The notes: generated by a model from the sequence alone, not told the origin. Counted from the stretch's first letter, positions 1 to 10,949 are shown. The stretch is 24,703 bases of DNA from JARIHD01 sp963815935 (GCA_963815935.1 CAWFIL010000007.1:1-24703); one strand, 5' to 3'. A program made the numbers and translations.

Positions 1-530
1 TTGAGAGGTGCCAGTAGTTGAACAGCTAATATTAGTACAGTGAATTGAACGCAAGTCATTGGTGGCAGCAGTGTTTTCGTAGTAGGCAATCTCCGGGAAG
101 CCGTCGCGGCCAATAGCCAAGCTAGAAAACAGACCGGTGTCTCTAGAGGCCGAGTCTACAACCGTATTTGTGTTACCAGCTGAACAGAAAATGTTTCCAC
201 AGTGTACGACGTTCAGGTGGTTGCCTACATTAGGAGTTGCTCCGCCGGATTGGTTGTAGTAAGAGATAACTGGCAGGCCATCAACGCCTATTTTCATAGA
301 TATTTGGACGTCCAGGGTGGCAGGTGCAAAAGTGCCAAGACTACTAGCGACGGTGCTGAGAGTATTTCCGCTTGAGCATGATGAATTACCACAGTGCGCC
401 ACTTTTAAGCTAGCACTACCGCTGGTGTTGTAGTAGGCAATAACCGGTCCGGCCATCATTCCCGATAGCGTGGTGGTGTAAGCACCTATCCCCGAACTAC
501 TTTCCACACCAGTAATCACAGTTGTACTAG
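1..530 (-). repeat. Propeller-like HCxNxxCS repeat units at the distal end of the surface protein
   Basis: In the frame whose codons end at multiples of three, no stop occurs between about 1145 and 1. The protein contains three units of about 55-70 residues. Each has a strand pair such as IGVDGLPVISYYN or IGRDGFPEIAYYE, followed by LKVAHCGNSSCSSGNT, LNVVHCGNIFCSAGNT or LRSIHCTNISCSTTGT. The regular spacing and paired cysteines suggest beta-propeller blades, each with one potential disulphide. More units may follow beyond base 1. Confidence 0.75.
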
Positions 531-3500
531 TGGACACTGTTGCCGCCGTTGAAGGCAGAATGTTGCCGGAATGGATTGAACGAACAAGAGCCAGCTGAAT
601 ATCTGAGGTATCGGCGGATAAGAGAGTCGAGGTTGCTCCAGCGTTTTGTATTTGGAAAGCAGTCGTAGAATCGGCGGAGTTTTGGGCTAAGACAGCGCCG
701 GTGTTGCCGATACCAAATAGTAAGGTGCCGGCTGTTGCATCGTTCGCGGCTGTGGCACGAACGTTTAGTAGATTAGCGGCAATGGTACCGCCGTTGCTGG
801 TACTGCGGTCTTGGATGTCTACTGCGTTGCGGGTGTTATCAAGGATAATTTCTGATGTTGTTCCGCCCGTAGAGTTGGTGTAAGCGCCTTGCAAATTACC
901 GGCATCGGCGCCAGCAAATTGCCAACTATCACCGCCAGTGGTGTGGCTCCAGATTAGCGACGCGGTAGCTCCAGGATTAACAGTTGCTGTTCCCAGTTTA
1001 AAGCTGACACTGCCTACGTTAGATAGGTATAGCATCCGGCCATAAGTCGTGTTGGCTGTGGGCGTTGGAAGAGTAATGGTTTGGCCGGCGGTGGTTTGGT
1101 TAACAGATATAGAGGTATATACGTCTACGGAAGCGGATGCGGCAAGCCTCCGCCCAAAGGACCGCCGTTGTCATCATCATTTACGACCAGGTGTTGAGTT
1201 AACCGTTGCGCCGTTGTTGGTAAACACGCCTGAACCGGCGGCGTTGCCGAAGGTCTGGTTGGCGTTTCTGATGGTTGTGGTACCGGTAGTAGCGCCAATC
1301 GACAAGGATGTGGCGGCTTGAAGCGCGGTTACGGTTGCGGCGTTTGAGTTAAACAGCGCTAAGGTTGTGGCATTAGTTGTGATTGCGGGGGCGTTGAGGC
1401 TGATGTTGCCAGTACCCGCGGTTATTGTAACTCCGCTACCGTTGACGGCATTACCTATACTAATAGTAGTAAGCCCGGTACCAGTCGGGGTGCCGGCGCC
1501 GATATTGATTGCTTGAGTATTGCCGTTCGTGGTATTGCCGTTACCTATGGCGATGGTATTGCTGGCGGTGGAGTTGCCTATAGTTATGCCGCCGGTATTG
1601 TTGGTGGTACCGATTGTATAGGCAGCTCCAGCCGCCCCTTGGAGCAATACGGACGTAGCATTAGTAGTACCGCCAACAGTTATGCCCACGGCGTTAGTTC
1701 CGCCTAAGGCTAAGTTTCCGCCAGCCAGTGCATCGAAGGCTGGGGCCTGGCCGGTTCCAGAGATTATAAAGTTACCAGTCTGAGTGAAGGCGTTTTGATT
1801 TAGGATTGAGCTGGCGTCTGCCCCGCCGAATTGCCAAGAGGCACCGCCATTGGTGTTGCTCCAAATAAGCGTTGCAGTAGTTCCTGTACTGATGGTGGCG
1901 GTACCAAGGGTAAAGCTGGCGGTACCAATGTTGGATATATATAGTAGGCGGCCATAGGCGGTGCTGGCTGTTGGTGTCGGTAATGTAATAGTTTGTCCGG
2001 CGGTTGTTTGAGCGACCGATATGGAGGTGTAGATGTCTACTGATTGGGCAGCGGTGGAGAGGACTTCCTGGCGTTCCGCCTAGCGCACCACCGTCGGAGT
2101 CGTTGGCTACGGCCAGAGTGCTATTAACAGTTGCTCCGTTATTAGTTAAGACACCTGAACCGGCGGCATTGCCTGAGAGTGGTGTTGGCGGTTCTGATGG
2201 TAGTAGTACCGGTGGTAGCCCCTATAGAGAGACGTGGCCGCCTGCAGAGCAGTTACGGTAGCGGCGTTAGTGTTAAACAGTGCGAGAGTTGTGGCGTTGG
2301 TAGCGATTGTACCAGCATTTAAGTTAATGTTCCCCGTTCCGGCAACTACTGTGACTGCCCCGCCGTTAACGTTATTGCCTATAGTAATAGCTGTTACGCC
2401 GGTACCAGTTGGCGTTCCGGCACCGATTTGGATAGTTTGAGTCTTTCCAGTGGCTGTGTTCCCGCCGCCTATAGATATGGTGTTGGTGTCCGTGGATTGG
2501 CCGAGAGTAATTTGCCCCTGTTCGCCGGTGCCGCCCAAAGTTATGGTCTTGGTTACATCTGTCGGAGTGGCACTTACCGAGCCGCCGTCGCCGATTACAA
2601 ATGTATCACTGCCGTTATCTTGGGCCTGAAAGATATTGCCGGTTGATGTTCCGTTGCTGACCTTGAAGGCCACGGTTGTACCCGCCACGCTCTGTATATC
2701 CAGCTTGGCACCCGGGGTGTCGCCGCCGATGGCGATGTTGCCGCTGGAATCAACCAGTAAGCGCGGAGTGTAGCCGAAGTTATTGTCTTGGATAGCAAAG
2801 TTATTACCGCCGTTTAAGCCGACGTCGGTGCCTAGCGACCAGTTGTTAGTGTTGCTGGCTAGCTGGAGCTGGGCAGCGCGGGAGTTGGTGGTTTGCAGGT
2901 TTTCTATCTTAAGGGTGGTCTTGGCGGCGGCGCCGGGCGAATCGTTAACGTCTAACCTAATGCCGCTACCGGCAGTAGCCGCTACCGTACCCACGGAAGT
3001 TTCGCCAGAAGTGGCGATGGTTAGCCGGTCGGTATAAGTTTCTGAACCGGCGCTACCGGAAACGGTCTTTAGGTGAATGGAATCGTCGGCCACCAAACCG
3101 ATTTCGCCTCTTACTGCGCCAGCATCGCGGTATACTATCGAGCCGTCGGAGCCAGTATTGCCCTTATCTACTATGAAGTAGGCACTGTTGGGGCCGGCGC
3201 CGGGCAAGTTTACGGAGTAGTCTACCGGGCCGACCTTGGAGTAGTTGCCGATGATGTTAGAAAAGCCGGTGGTGGTTAGCGCGCCGTTTAAGACAATTTT
3301 GCCTTCTTGGTAGGGGGCGTACTGCTGGGTGGTTAGCAAGACGGCGTCTATCGATAAGGTTTTAGTTTCGGCCGGAGCGGCGCCGATGAAGATAGCGTTA
3401 GACGATGTCGGAGCGGTTCCGCCAGATCGGTGGTGAATGAACAGACGTGGCGGGTAAACTGGCTGGTGGAAACGTTTTGGTCGTAGATAGCGGAGATCAT

Positions 3501-6500
3501 AGTACATTTGACGTTTGATTTGGTGCCGTTATAAGAGAAGTCGGCGGTTACATCGCTCATTGAGCCGGAGTTAGCAGGTGGTACCAAGACAGATAGTAGG
3601 TGGTGCTGGCGGCTAATGTGGTAGATAGGGTCTGCGTGGCGGAGTCGCCGATAACTCCGCCGGATACTGCACCGCTGGCGGTAATTAGCTTGAGTGCGGC
3701 CGAGCCGATATAGGTTTGAGTCGTGTCTCGAGCCACTGAACCTGGCGTGCCAGAGTAAGTCCAGGTTGTACCCAAGGCGCTGGTTTCGATACTGGAGTTA
3801 GTTATTAGATTGCCGTTGGTGGACGAGGTATCTATGTTAAACAGTGCTGCGCCGGCGGCGTTTTGGATCTGCAGAGCCGATGTGGAGTTAACCGAGTTTT
3901 GGAAGGTTGTGGCACCAGTGTTGCCGATGCCGAATAGCAAGGCTCCGGCGGTGGTGTCGTTAGCGGCGGTAGCCCGCACGTTAAATAGGTTGGCTCCGGT
4001 GGTTCCGCCGTTGCTGGTACTGCGGTCTTGGATATCGACTGCCGAGCGAGTGCTATCAAGAATAATTTCTGATGTAGAACCGCCGGTGGAGTTATTATAG
4101 GCGCCTTGCAAGTTGCCAGCATCGGCGCCGGCAAACTGCCAGCTATCCCCGCCGGTGGTGTGACTCCATATCAGCGACGTGGCGGCGCCGGGGTTGATAG
4201 TAGCTGTACCGAGAATAAAGCTGACGCTTCCAACATTAGATACGTATAGTAGGCGTCCATAAGTAGTATTCGCTGTTGGAGTCGGCAATGTGATGGTTTG
4301 GCCGGCAGTTGTTTGGTTAACCGATATGGAGGTGTAAGTATTACCGATTGGGCGGCAGTTAATGGAGAACCTGGCGTGCCACCGAGTGCACCACCGTCTG
4401 AGTCGTTGTTTACAACCAAGGTACTGTTAACAGTTGCTCCGTTGTTGGTAAGTACGCCTGAGCCGGCAGCATTGCCAAGGGTGGTGTTAGCGTTCCTGAT
4501 GGTTGTTGTTCCGGTTGTAGCGCCAATTGACAAGGATGTAGCTGCTTGCAACATCGTTACGGTCGCCGCGTTAGCATTGAGAAGCGATAAGGTTGTGGCG
4601 TTGGTGGCGATTGTCCCGGCATTTAAGTTAATGTTGCCCGACCCGGCCGTAAGCGTGGTTGTGCTGGTGGTGTTATTCGAACCGATAGATACAGTGTTGG
4701 CACCAGCCGCTGTGGCTATGTTAACGGTGCTTCCAGCAGTAGTGGCATTTCCAATTGATACGGTTGAGACGCCTGCTCCATTGCCAATTAGTACTGTTTG
4801 CGTACCGCTGGAGGATCCAAGGGTAATACTACCAGTTTGGGCCGTACCGCCTATGGCAATGGTACCGCCAACGGTTGAAGCTCCTAAGGTATAAGTAGAA
4901 CCGGCTACTCCATCTAGGGAGTAGTTACCGGTGCCGACTTGTTCAGTTAAGCCGGAGGCCCCGCTTAGAGCCGATGGCAACTACTTGTGCAGAAGTTCCG
5001 CCGTTACCGATCGCAATGTTATGAGCCGTGGTTCCGTTGCCAATGGCTATCGAGCCGGCCGCCGTGCCGCCTTCTATAGTAGTAGTGCTCCCGGAATTAG
5101 CGGAGCCTATAGCAATGTCGTTATCGCCGCTAGAGCTGTTGCCGATGTTAATAGTATGAGCGGCAGCGTTAGTGGCAATAGAGATGGTCGTAGCATTGGC
5201 ATTGCCAAGGGCTACGGTTCCGGATGAACCTGAGTCTAGAGTCAGACTACTGCTGGCGGCTGTCGCCTGAACAGTTAGGTTGCCGGTAGTGGTCTGCCAG
5301 ATAGAAGTTCCCTGGGCTGTGATGTTCACTGCTTTGCCAGAGCCTAGTATGTCGGTGCCAATGGTTCCGCTAAAGACTAGGCCGTTGGTTAGAGTACCGC
5401 CGGTTTGGGCGATAGCAATGCCGTTGGTGGTAGTACCAGTACCAGCTCTGGTGTAGACTATGCCGTTTACTTGGGTACCGGCTCCGCCGGTGGAGTTAAC
5501 GGCTAAAACATCGTTGGTAGCTCCAGCTTGGTTAATAATTTCTGATGTGGCGCCAGTACCGCTGCTAGTTCCGTTTACGGTTAGTCCAGTAACTGAGGCA
5601 ACGGTTGGAGAGATGACGTTGGCATTAGCCGCACCGGCTGTGTTGCTAGTTGGGGCCTGGACAAGGAAGTTTCCGCTTCCAGCGGCGGCGTAACCGGTAC
5701 AGACAGAACCGGTGGAACACAGGGTTCCGTTCTCCGGCCGTAAGTTAAGTGTATAGGCTGTGCTGGCTGGAGTCAGCGGAGCCAAGCTGATACTGCCGGT
5801 CTGGCCGGTGAAGTTGAACTTGATAGTGCCAGTTACACCGCTGGCACCGGAGTTGCCTAGGATAATTTGGCCATTGGTGGTATCGGTGGCGAAGACGCTT
5901 TTACTGCTGGTGTTTTGGATTAGAAAAGCAGCTGTCGAGTTGTTAGAGGCGTTAACCAGCACGCCAGTGTTGCTAGAACCGCTGGGGGTAAGATTGATTC
6001 CGCCAGTCCCGCCCTGGAGAGTTGTTGCCGAGCTTGAGCTGGTGCTACCAATAGTCACCGTATTGATGGAGCCAGATGTTGCGGAGGCGCCTAGGTTAAT
6101 AACTTGGGTGCTGGTAGCTCCGGCGTTGTTGCCGATGTTGATGGTGCTGGAGCTTGCGCCGTTGTATTGGCCAAGAGTGATGGCTCCGGTTGTTCCGGTT
6201 CCGCCCACAGTAAAGGTGCCAGTGGTAGTCGAAGCACCCAGCGTATAAGTAGAACCGGCTACTCCGTCTAGGGAGTAGTTACCGGTGCCGACTTGTTCAG
6301 TTAAGCCGGAGGCCCCGCTTGTAGAGCCGATGGCAACTACTTGTGCAGAAGTTCCACCGTTACCGATCGCAATGTTATGAGCCGTGGTTCCGTTGCCGAT
6401 AGCTATCGAGCCGGCCGCCGTGCCGCCTTCTATAGTAGTAGTGCTCCCGGAATTAGCGGAGCCTATAGCAATGTCGTTATCGCCGCTAGAGCTGTTGCCG

Positions 6501-9500
6501 ATGTTAATAGTATGAGCGGCAGCGTTAGTGGCAATAGAGATGGTCGTAGCATTGGCATTGCCAAGGGCTACGGTTCCGGATGAACCTGAGTCTAGAGTCA
6601 GACTACTGCTGGCGGCTGTCGCCTGAACAGTTAGGTTGCCGGTAGTGGTCTGCCAGATAGAAGTTCCCTGGGCTGTGATGTTCACTGCTTTGCCAGAGCC
6701 TAGTATGTCGGTGCCAATGGTTCCGCTAAAGACTAGGCCGTTGGTTAGAGTACCGCCGGTTTGGGCGATAGCAATGCCGTTGGTGGTAGTACCAGTACCA
6801 GCTCTGGTGTAGACTATGCCGTTTACTTGGGTACCGGCTCCGCCGGTGGAGTTAACGGCTAAAACATCGTTGGTAGCTCCAGCTTGGTTAATAATTTCTG
6901 ATGTGGCGCCAGTACCGCTGCTAGTTCCGTTTACGGTTAGTCCAGTAACTGAGGCAACGGTTGGAGAGATGACGTTGGCATTAGCCGCACCGGCTGTGTT
7001 GCTAGTTGGGGCCTGGACAAGGAAGTTTCCGCTTCCAGCGGCGGCGTAACCGGTACAGACAGAACCGGTGGAACACAGGGTTCCAGTCTCCGCAGGCAAT
7101 GTCAGGGTGTAGTTACTGGTACTAGGGTTAGCCGGGATGATTGAAATTGAGCCGGTGTTGGAGGCGCTCTTAAAAACTACCTTGCCGTCCAGAGTGCTGG
7201 CCTTGCCCAGGACTACTTGATTGCCTGAAGTGTCAGCCGTAAAGATTTCGTTATTTGAAGCGTTTTGTATCTGAAAGGCGGTGGCCGAGCCAACCTTTAT
7301 TGAGTTGGTGTTGGTGAAGGCATTGGCGGCATTTAGATAAGCCAGGTTACTAGCATCAGACAGATTAGAGCTGGCAATTTGTACGCCGCTTACCCGGTAC
7401 AAGCCGGTGGTATTAATGTCGCCGTTAACATCAAGTGTGTAAGCAGCCGTAGCTTGGTTAATTGCTATACGGCTGTTAAGTGTATTGGCGATGAATAAAT
7501 TGGAGGTGGAGGCAGCATTTTGAATTTGGAAGGCAGTCGTGGAATCGGTGGTGTTGATAAACGTCGCTTCGCCGTTGAGAGTTGTATTGAAGGTCGTGGC
7601 CGCTTCTCGGTACGGTGTTGCGCTGGCGGCTTGTTCCAGCTTAATAGCATCGATATAAAAAGTTCGCCCAGTGGCATCGGTCTGCCTGGCATATATAAAC
7701 GGCGTGCCGCTTGTGGTTCCGGTGGTAAAGGTGCAGGAAAAGCGAGTCCACCCTCCAGTTACTACGGTTTGAGCAGTCAGGCAGGACAGTTCATTAGCTC
7801 CCGTGCCGCCGTTTTCGCTACGGCCGATTTCGAAAGTCGAGAACGACGAACCACTAGCTTGGGCGTAGACAGTCAATGTAAAGGTCGTGGTGCTCGGTAA
7901 TGTTCCGGTGGTTAGGTTAAATTTGGCTCCGCCGTTGGCAGTAGTCACTATTTTGAGCGAGGACGTGCCCAAGTAAGCGTGCGTATTATCGGCGCTCCTG
8001 GTGCCGTTATCTAGGTTGGACCAGCCAGTCTGCGAACCGCCTTCCATACTGCCGTTGGTCACGATATTAACCGCATCAACCGAGCTATCAATGTTTAGAA
8101 TATTCGCGGTAGTAGTTTGCAACTGCAGAGCGTGAGTGCCGGCCTTAGTTATAATCACACCGCCAGTTATGTTGGTATTGCCTGTTACGTTTACGTTGCC
8201 GCTTCCAGCCTGAATGTTGGTGGTAGAGCTTGAGCTGGTTGAGCCAATGGTTACTGTGTTAATAGAACCAGATGTTGCGGATGCACCTAGGTTAATAACT
8301 TGAGTGCTGGTAGCTCCGGCATTGTTGCCGATGTTGATGGTGCTAGAGGATGCTCCGTTGTACTGGCCAAGTGTGATTGCACCGGTCTCGCCGGTACCGC
8401 CAACTGTAAAGGTTCCTGTGGTGGTTGAAGCACCCAGCGTGTAGGTAGAGCCGGCTACCCCGTCTAGAGAGTAGTTGCCAGTACCAACCTGCTCGGTAAT
8501 TCCAGTGCTTGAGGTTGTGTTACCAATTTGAATCGTCTGGTTGGCCGTGTTGTTACCAATGCCAATGGTCGATCCGCCCTGGCCCTGCAATTGCAAGGAG
8601 CCGGTGCCAACTCGAATCAGCAAGTTGCCGTTGTTGGTTCCGGCCGAGCCGATGGTTATGTTCTGGTCGGTGCTCGTTCCGCCGTCGGCAAAGTGAATGG
8701 TGTGAGTCACATTATTGTTCGCAAAATTAAGCGTCGCGGCATTGGAGTTGCCAAATGCTACCGTTCCGCTGGCCGCCGTGGCGTCAAACAGCGGACTCAG
8801 AACCGAGGTGTCGGCCCGCCCAGCACCGCTTATCCAAAAATTCGAACTAGTTTGTTGAGCGGAGTTTTGATTCTGAATCCAAGTGCCGGAACACACGCCG
8901 GTACCTAGGTTGGTACAAACCGTGCCAGTTTCGTTGGGCAGAGTCAACACCGGATTGTTGGTCAGTGAGCCGAAGCTCAAAGTTCCGGTGTTACCTGATG
9001 TGCTTAGAGCCAGCACGCTGGCCCGGAAAGCGTACGGCACGGCGGTCAAAGTAATCTTATTACCGGTGGCTGTGCCGTCCGATGTCATTTCGATAGCTTC
9101 CCAGCTCGGGCTACCAGTACCGCCAATACGAACGCCTAACCACATTGGCTGGTCCCACTTGATGGTACTGCCAAAGGCGGTCACACTGCCCAGCGCCACG
9201 CTCATGTAGCCATTGACCACCCGGACCACGTTGCCGGACGTCCGGGTCTCTACCCACAAACAGTGGGCATCGCCGGAACAACTGCCCTGGCTAGAGCCAG
9301 TCGAGTTGGCCTGATCAAATATCTTAAACTCAACGTTATAGTTGCCATCGGCCACCACCGCGCCGGGCCCGGTAAGCAGGCGCATCTGGAAGTTGACAGT
9401 TCCCAGCGAGGCCGCCGCACTAGCCGGACGGCTAGACGGGCTCGATAATAATCCCGCCAAACAGAGAATAAAAAAAGCTAGGCAGAATAGGGGTGCCATT

Positions 9501-9553
9501 AGCCTAATATTGATCGCGCGTACGCGCGAAGGCGTGATTTTTCGCCGAAACAT
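1..9553 (-). CDS. Giant secreted repeat-rich surface protein (3' end beyond window; frameshifted)
   Basis: The ATG at 9553 opens a frame that stays intact to about 4966. The same protein then continues through frame changes near 4966, 4337, 3580, 3425, 2215, 2178, 2065, 1190 and 1145, and is still open at base 1, giving more than 3,150 codons. Residues 1-45 form a signal peptide: basic start, hydrophobic core LFCLAFFILCLAGLL, ASA-A cleavage site. Residues about 46-190 are a beta-rich domain ending in LTAVPYAFRAS, a type common at the N-terminus of large bacterial surface and fibre-like proteins. Then come glycine/asparagine-rich repeats (TINIGN, IAIGNG) reminiscent of trimeric-adhesin beta-rolls, and a CBM4/9-like jelly-roll at about 493-650 (NGSMEGGSQTGW ... 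SLKI). A second such domain lies at 3830-3300. The last 550 bases encode HCxNxxCS repeats. I infer an exported, probably fibrous adhesin; no catalytic motif is visible. Essentially no Shine-Dalgarno sequence precedes the start. Confidence 0.85.
640..1385 (-). repeat. Surface-protein module, copy 3 of 3
   Basis: It runs from NATTLALFNSNAATVTALQA through SWQFAGADAGNLQGAYTNST to the AVDIQDRSTSNGGTIAAN tail. It shares roughly four bases in five with 4290-3870 by eye. Frame changes lie near 1190 (an extra C in a CC run) and 1145. Confidence 0.8.
1750..2310 (-). repeat. Surface-protein module, copy 2 of 3 (shorter)
   Basis: It repeats the NATTLALFNTNAATVTALQA to SWQFGGADASS portion but then switches to ILNQNAFTQTGNFIISGTGQ instead of the GNLQGAY tail. 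Frame changes near 2215 (a missing TC in a CTCTCT tract), 2178 and 2065 are inferred by alignment to copies 1 and 3. Confidence 0.8.
3870..4620 (-). repeat. Surface-protein module, copy 1 of 3
   Basis: In reading order this encodes NATTLSLLNANAATVTMLQA, SIGATTGTTTIRNANTTLG, VNSTLVV, LPTPTANTTYGRLLYVSNVG, TSLIWSHTTGGDSWQFAGAD and AVDIQDRSTSNGGTTGAN. It is the most complete of three related modules. The frame breaks once, near 4337, where comparison with copies 2 and 3 shows a single missing base in the codon for the D of VDTYTS. Confidence 0.85.
4889..5728 (-). repeat. Intragenic near-identical repeat, copy B
   Basis: This 840-bp block matches 6243-7084 almost base for base. Reading both by eye I find four substitutions and one indel: copy A has CTTGTAGAG where copy B has CTTAGAG (near 4966). 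The 2-bp loss in B shifts the frame and ends the long intact frame at 4943. Offset between copies is 1354 bp before the indel and 1356 bp after it. Confidence 0.95.
6243..7084 (-). repeat. Intragenic near-identical repeat, copy A
   Basis: In-frame partner of 4889-5728. It encodes the segment from LCSTGSVCTGYAAAGSGN through the IAIGNG repeats to GLTEQVGTGNYSLDG. Identity stops abruptly at 7084 (5728 in the other copy), where flanking codons diverge to different LxLPAETGT/LNLRPENGT sequences. The near-absence of synonymous change implies a recent duplication or gene conversion. A more diverged relative of the GLTEQVGTGNYSLDG end lies at 8220-8500. Confidence 0.95.
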
Positions 9554-9876
9554 GTCTATTTTGTTTTTTGTTTGTCCCGCCCTATAACCCGATTACAACA
9601 GAGGTAATATCTCTATTTCGAACTTCAGGTTTTTGGTGTGCGGGTCGAACGTTTGTTTTTGTCTTTTGTTTTAGAAAGACTAGCTACAGATTACGGCCTC
9701 TGGAGATTATTGTCAAATCTGTTACTAAGGAGTTATCCACAATCGCGAATTTCTAATTACTAATTGCTCTAATTTCTAAACAAGCCCCAATATCTCAAAA
9801 ATTTGGGTTTTTAAGAGGTAAAATCATTAATTAGATCAATTAGAACTTAGGTCAATTAGGTCAATTTATTCGCTGT
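9554..9876. other. AT-rich intergenic stretch between rplU and the surface gene
   Basis: No credible gene is seen. It contains a perfect TTATCCACA (9733-9741), an AATTTCTAAT...TAATTGCTCT tract shared with 13.87 kb, three copies of a TCAATTA-type 7-9-mer at about 9836-9867, and a weak CCCAA/TTGGG inverted repeat near 9786-9808. The promoter of the surface gene should lie near its 9553 start, but only a poor TATAGG candidate is visible, about 30 nt upstream of the start. Confidence 0.6.
9733..9741 (+). other. Single DnaA-box-like 9-mer
   Basis: TTATCCACA matches the DnaA box consensus exactly. No second box, no AT-rich 13-mers and no dnaA/dnaN neighbours are seen, so an origin is not supported. 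It may be chance or an isolated DnaA site. Confidence 0.3.
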
Positions 9877-10182
9877 TTAGGAAATCTTGGTGATTTTGAT
9901 AAGCGTGTGACGCTGGCGGTGGCCCTTGGTTTTGTGGACCCGTTTCTTGGCTTTGTATCTGATAGCCACCACTTTGTCGGCCTTCACCACCTGCTCTACA
10001 ACGTCGGCAGTCACCTTCGTGCCTTCTACAACAGGGGCGCCAACTTTAGTAGTTTCGCCGTCGATTACCATCAATGCCTCAAAAGAGGTGTTTTTGCCTT
10101 CCGGTAACAGCTCTACCTCAAGAGTCTCGCCTTCAGATACGAGATATTGCTTACCACCGGTTGTAATCACAGCTTTTTTCAT
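9877..10182 (-). CDS. rplU: 50S ribosomal protein L21
   Basis: This 101-residue protein has the family's usual length and layout: N-terminal MKKAVITTGGKQYLVSEGET, then a central beta-barrel region (VGAPVVEGTKVTADVVEQ), and a basic C-terminal tail with YKAKKRVHKTKGHRQRHT, the rRNA-contacting signature of bL21. It binds 23S rRNA in the large subunit. The frame is intact, unlike neighbouring ileS. The usual partner rpmA (L27) does not follow; the next gene on this strand is the giant surface protein after 323 bp. There is no obvious Shine-Dalgarno sequence. Two direct CAGATATGAG repeats lie just upstream and could be regulatory, though this is speculative. Confidence 0.97.
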   Translation of the reverse strand: MKKAVITTGGKQYLVSEGETLEVELLPEGKNTSFEALMVIDGETTKVGAPVVEGTKVTADVVEQVVKADKVVAIRYKAKKRVHKTKGHRQRHTLIKITKIS

Positions 10183-10186
10183 AAGT

Positions 10187-10211
10187 CAGATATGAGCTTA
10201 ACAGATATGAG
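10187..10211. repeat. Direct repeat CAGATATGAG upstream of rplU
   Basis: Two identical 10-mers start at 10187 and 10202, 15 bp apart, within 30 bp of the rplU start codon. The position would suit an operator or leader element, but no known motif matches. Confidence 0.4.
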
Positions 10212-10225
10212 GACCCCTGTAAAGG

Positions 10226-10897
10226 TTAGGCTTCTTCGATTTCTTCTGTTTCTATGGGAGTAAGCATTTCGGCAAAATAGAAGGTTTCCCGGGCCTTTTC
10301 CTCGATGTCCAGCAATAGTTCCTCAACCCGCTCTTCGTCTGTCATTTCTGCTGAGCGTTGCTGTCGACCCCAAAATTCTGGATTTGCTTCTCCAACTTCT
10401 TCCCAGACTGCAAAAACAGCGTCATTCTCCACCCTGATTACCGTGCCCTCCACGTGGTAACCCGGCTCATTACCCCTGTTGTCGGGACCAGGATTATAAC
10501 GATAACGCTTGCCTACCGCCACCCGATCACCATTAGCATCTTGATCCGGGTACCAGGGTTTTGCTTCGGGATCCATAACTTGCATCAATTCAAAAGCTTC
10601 CTTATCGAACCTAGCTGACCTCTGTAGCATAAAAAAAGCCCTATCCAGTTTTTCGCCTCTACGGATAGCTTCTGCAAATTCCATCAGGTAGTCGGCAACA
10701 TCCTTGGCGTCACCAGTTACAGCTTCAACTCTTTGCTCTAGAGTACCGAATGCCCCGTTATCAATAGCACCGCTTAGGGGGTGGTACTCTGCCGGACTGG
10801 TCAACCACCCCATGGCTTCGCGCTCGAAGTGAAGCGCGATTAGCTCATTAAAGGGGTTAACGTCTGGCTCCGGAGTTGGCTGGGATTCACCTTTCAT
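10226..10897 (-). CDS. Hypothetical acidic cytosolic protein (223 aa)
   Basis: I do not recognise this protein. It has no signal peptide, membrane segment or cysteine. Residues 1-110 look helical (LIALHFEREAMGWL, VADYLMEFAEAIRRGEKLD). Residues about 120-170 look like a small beta unit: RVAVGKRYRYNPGPDNRGNE then GTVIRVENDAVFAVWEEVG, which could be an SH3-like barrel. The C-terminus is strongly acidic (ETEEIEEA). The frame is intact. A TGCTATAGT extended -10 sits 7 nt before the ATG, so the mRNA is probably leaderless and this gene is transcribed separately from ileS, which ends 53 bp upstream. Function is unknown. Confidence 0.8.
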   Translation of the reverse strand: MKGESQPTPEPDVNPFNELIALHFEREAMGWLTSPAEYHPLSGAIDNGAFGTLEQRVEAVTGDAKDVADYLMEFAEAIRRGEKLDRAFFMLQRSARFDKEAFELMQVMDPEAKPWYPDQDANGDRVAVGKRYRYNPGPDNRGNEPGYHVEGTVIRVENDAVFAVWEEVGEANPEFWGRQQRSAEMTDEERVEELLLDIEEKARETFYFAEMLTPIETEEIEEA

Positions 10898-10904
10898 AAG
10901 TCAT

Positions 10905-10910
10905 ACTATA
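10905..10910 (-). promoter_or_regulatory. -10 box of a leaderless promoter (223-aa gene)
   Basis: On the minus strand TATAGT lies in an extended TGC context, 7 nt before the ATG at 10897. A TTGAAG is found 17 bp further upstream as a plausible -35. Transcription would begin at or next to the start codon. Confidence 0.6.
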
Positions 10911-10949
10911 GCATAAAAGCTATACTTCTTCAATCAACCCCGAATTATC

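Noticed and set aside
5460..7049. Long plus-strand open frames antisense to the surface gene
   Set aside because: They are shadows of the biased codons of the repeat protein; identical copies appear simply because the sense repeat is duplicated, and they lack ribosome-binding sites.
7060..7110. LPAETGT resembling a sortase LPxTG signal
   Set aside because: It recurs internally (also LPNETGT, LRPENGT), is not followed by a membrane helix and basic tail, and is a known kind of fibre-protein repeat element.
1..9553. CRISPR or tandem satellite array in the repeat-rich region
   Set aside because: The repeats are coding, diverged at the base level with kept protein motifs, and not evenly spaced by unique spacers.
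9554..9876. Replication origin around the TTATCCACA box
   Set aside because: There is only one box, no DnaA-box cluster and no origin-associated genes.
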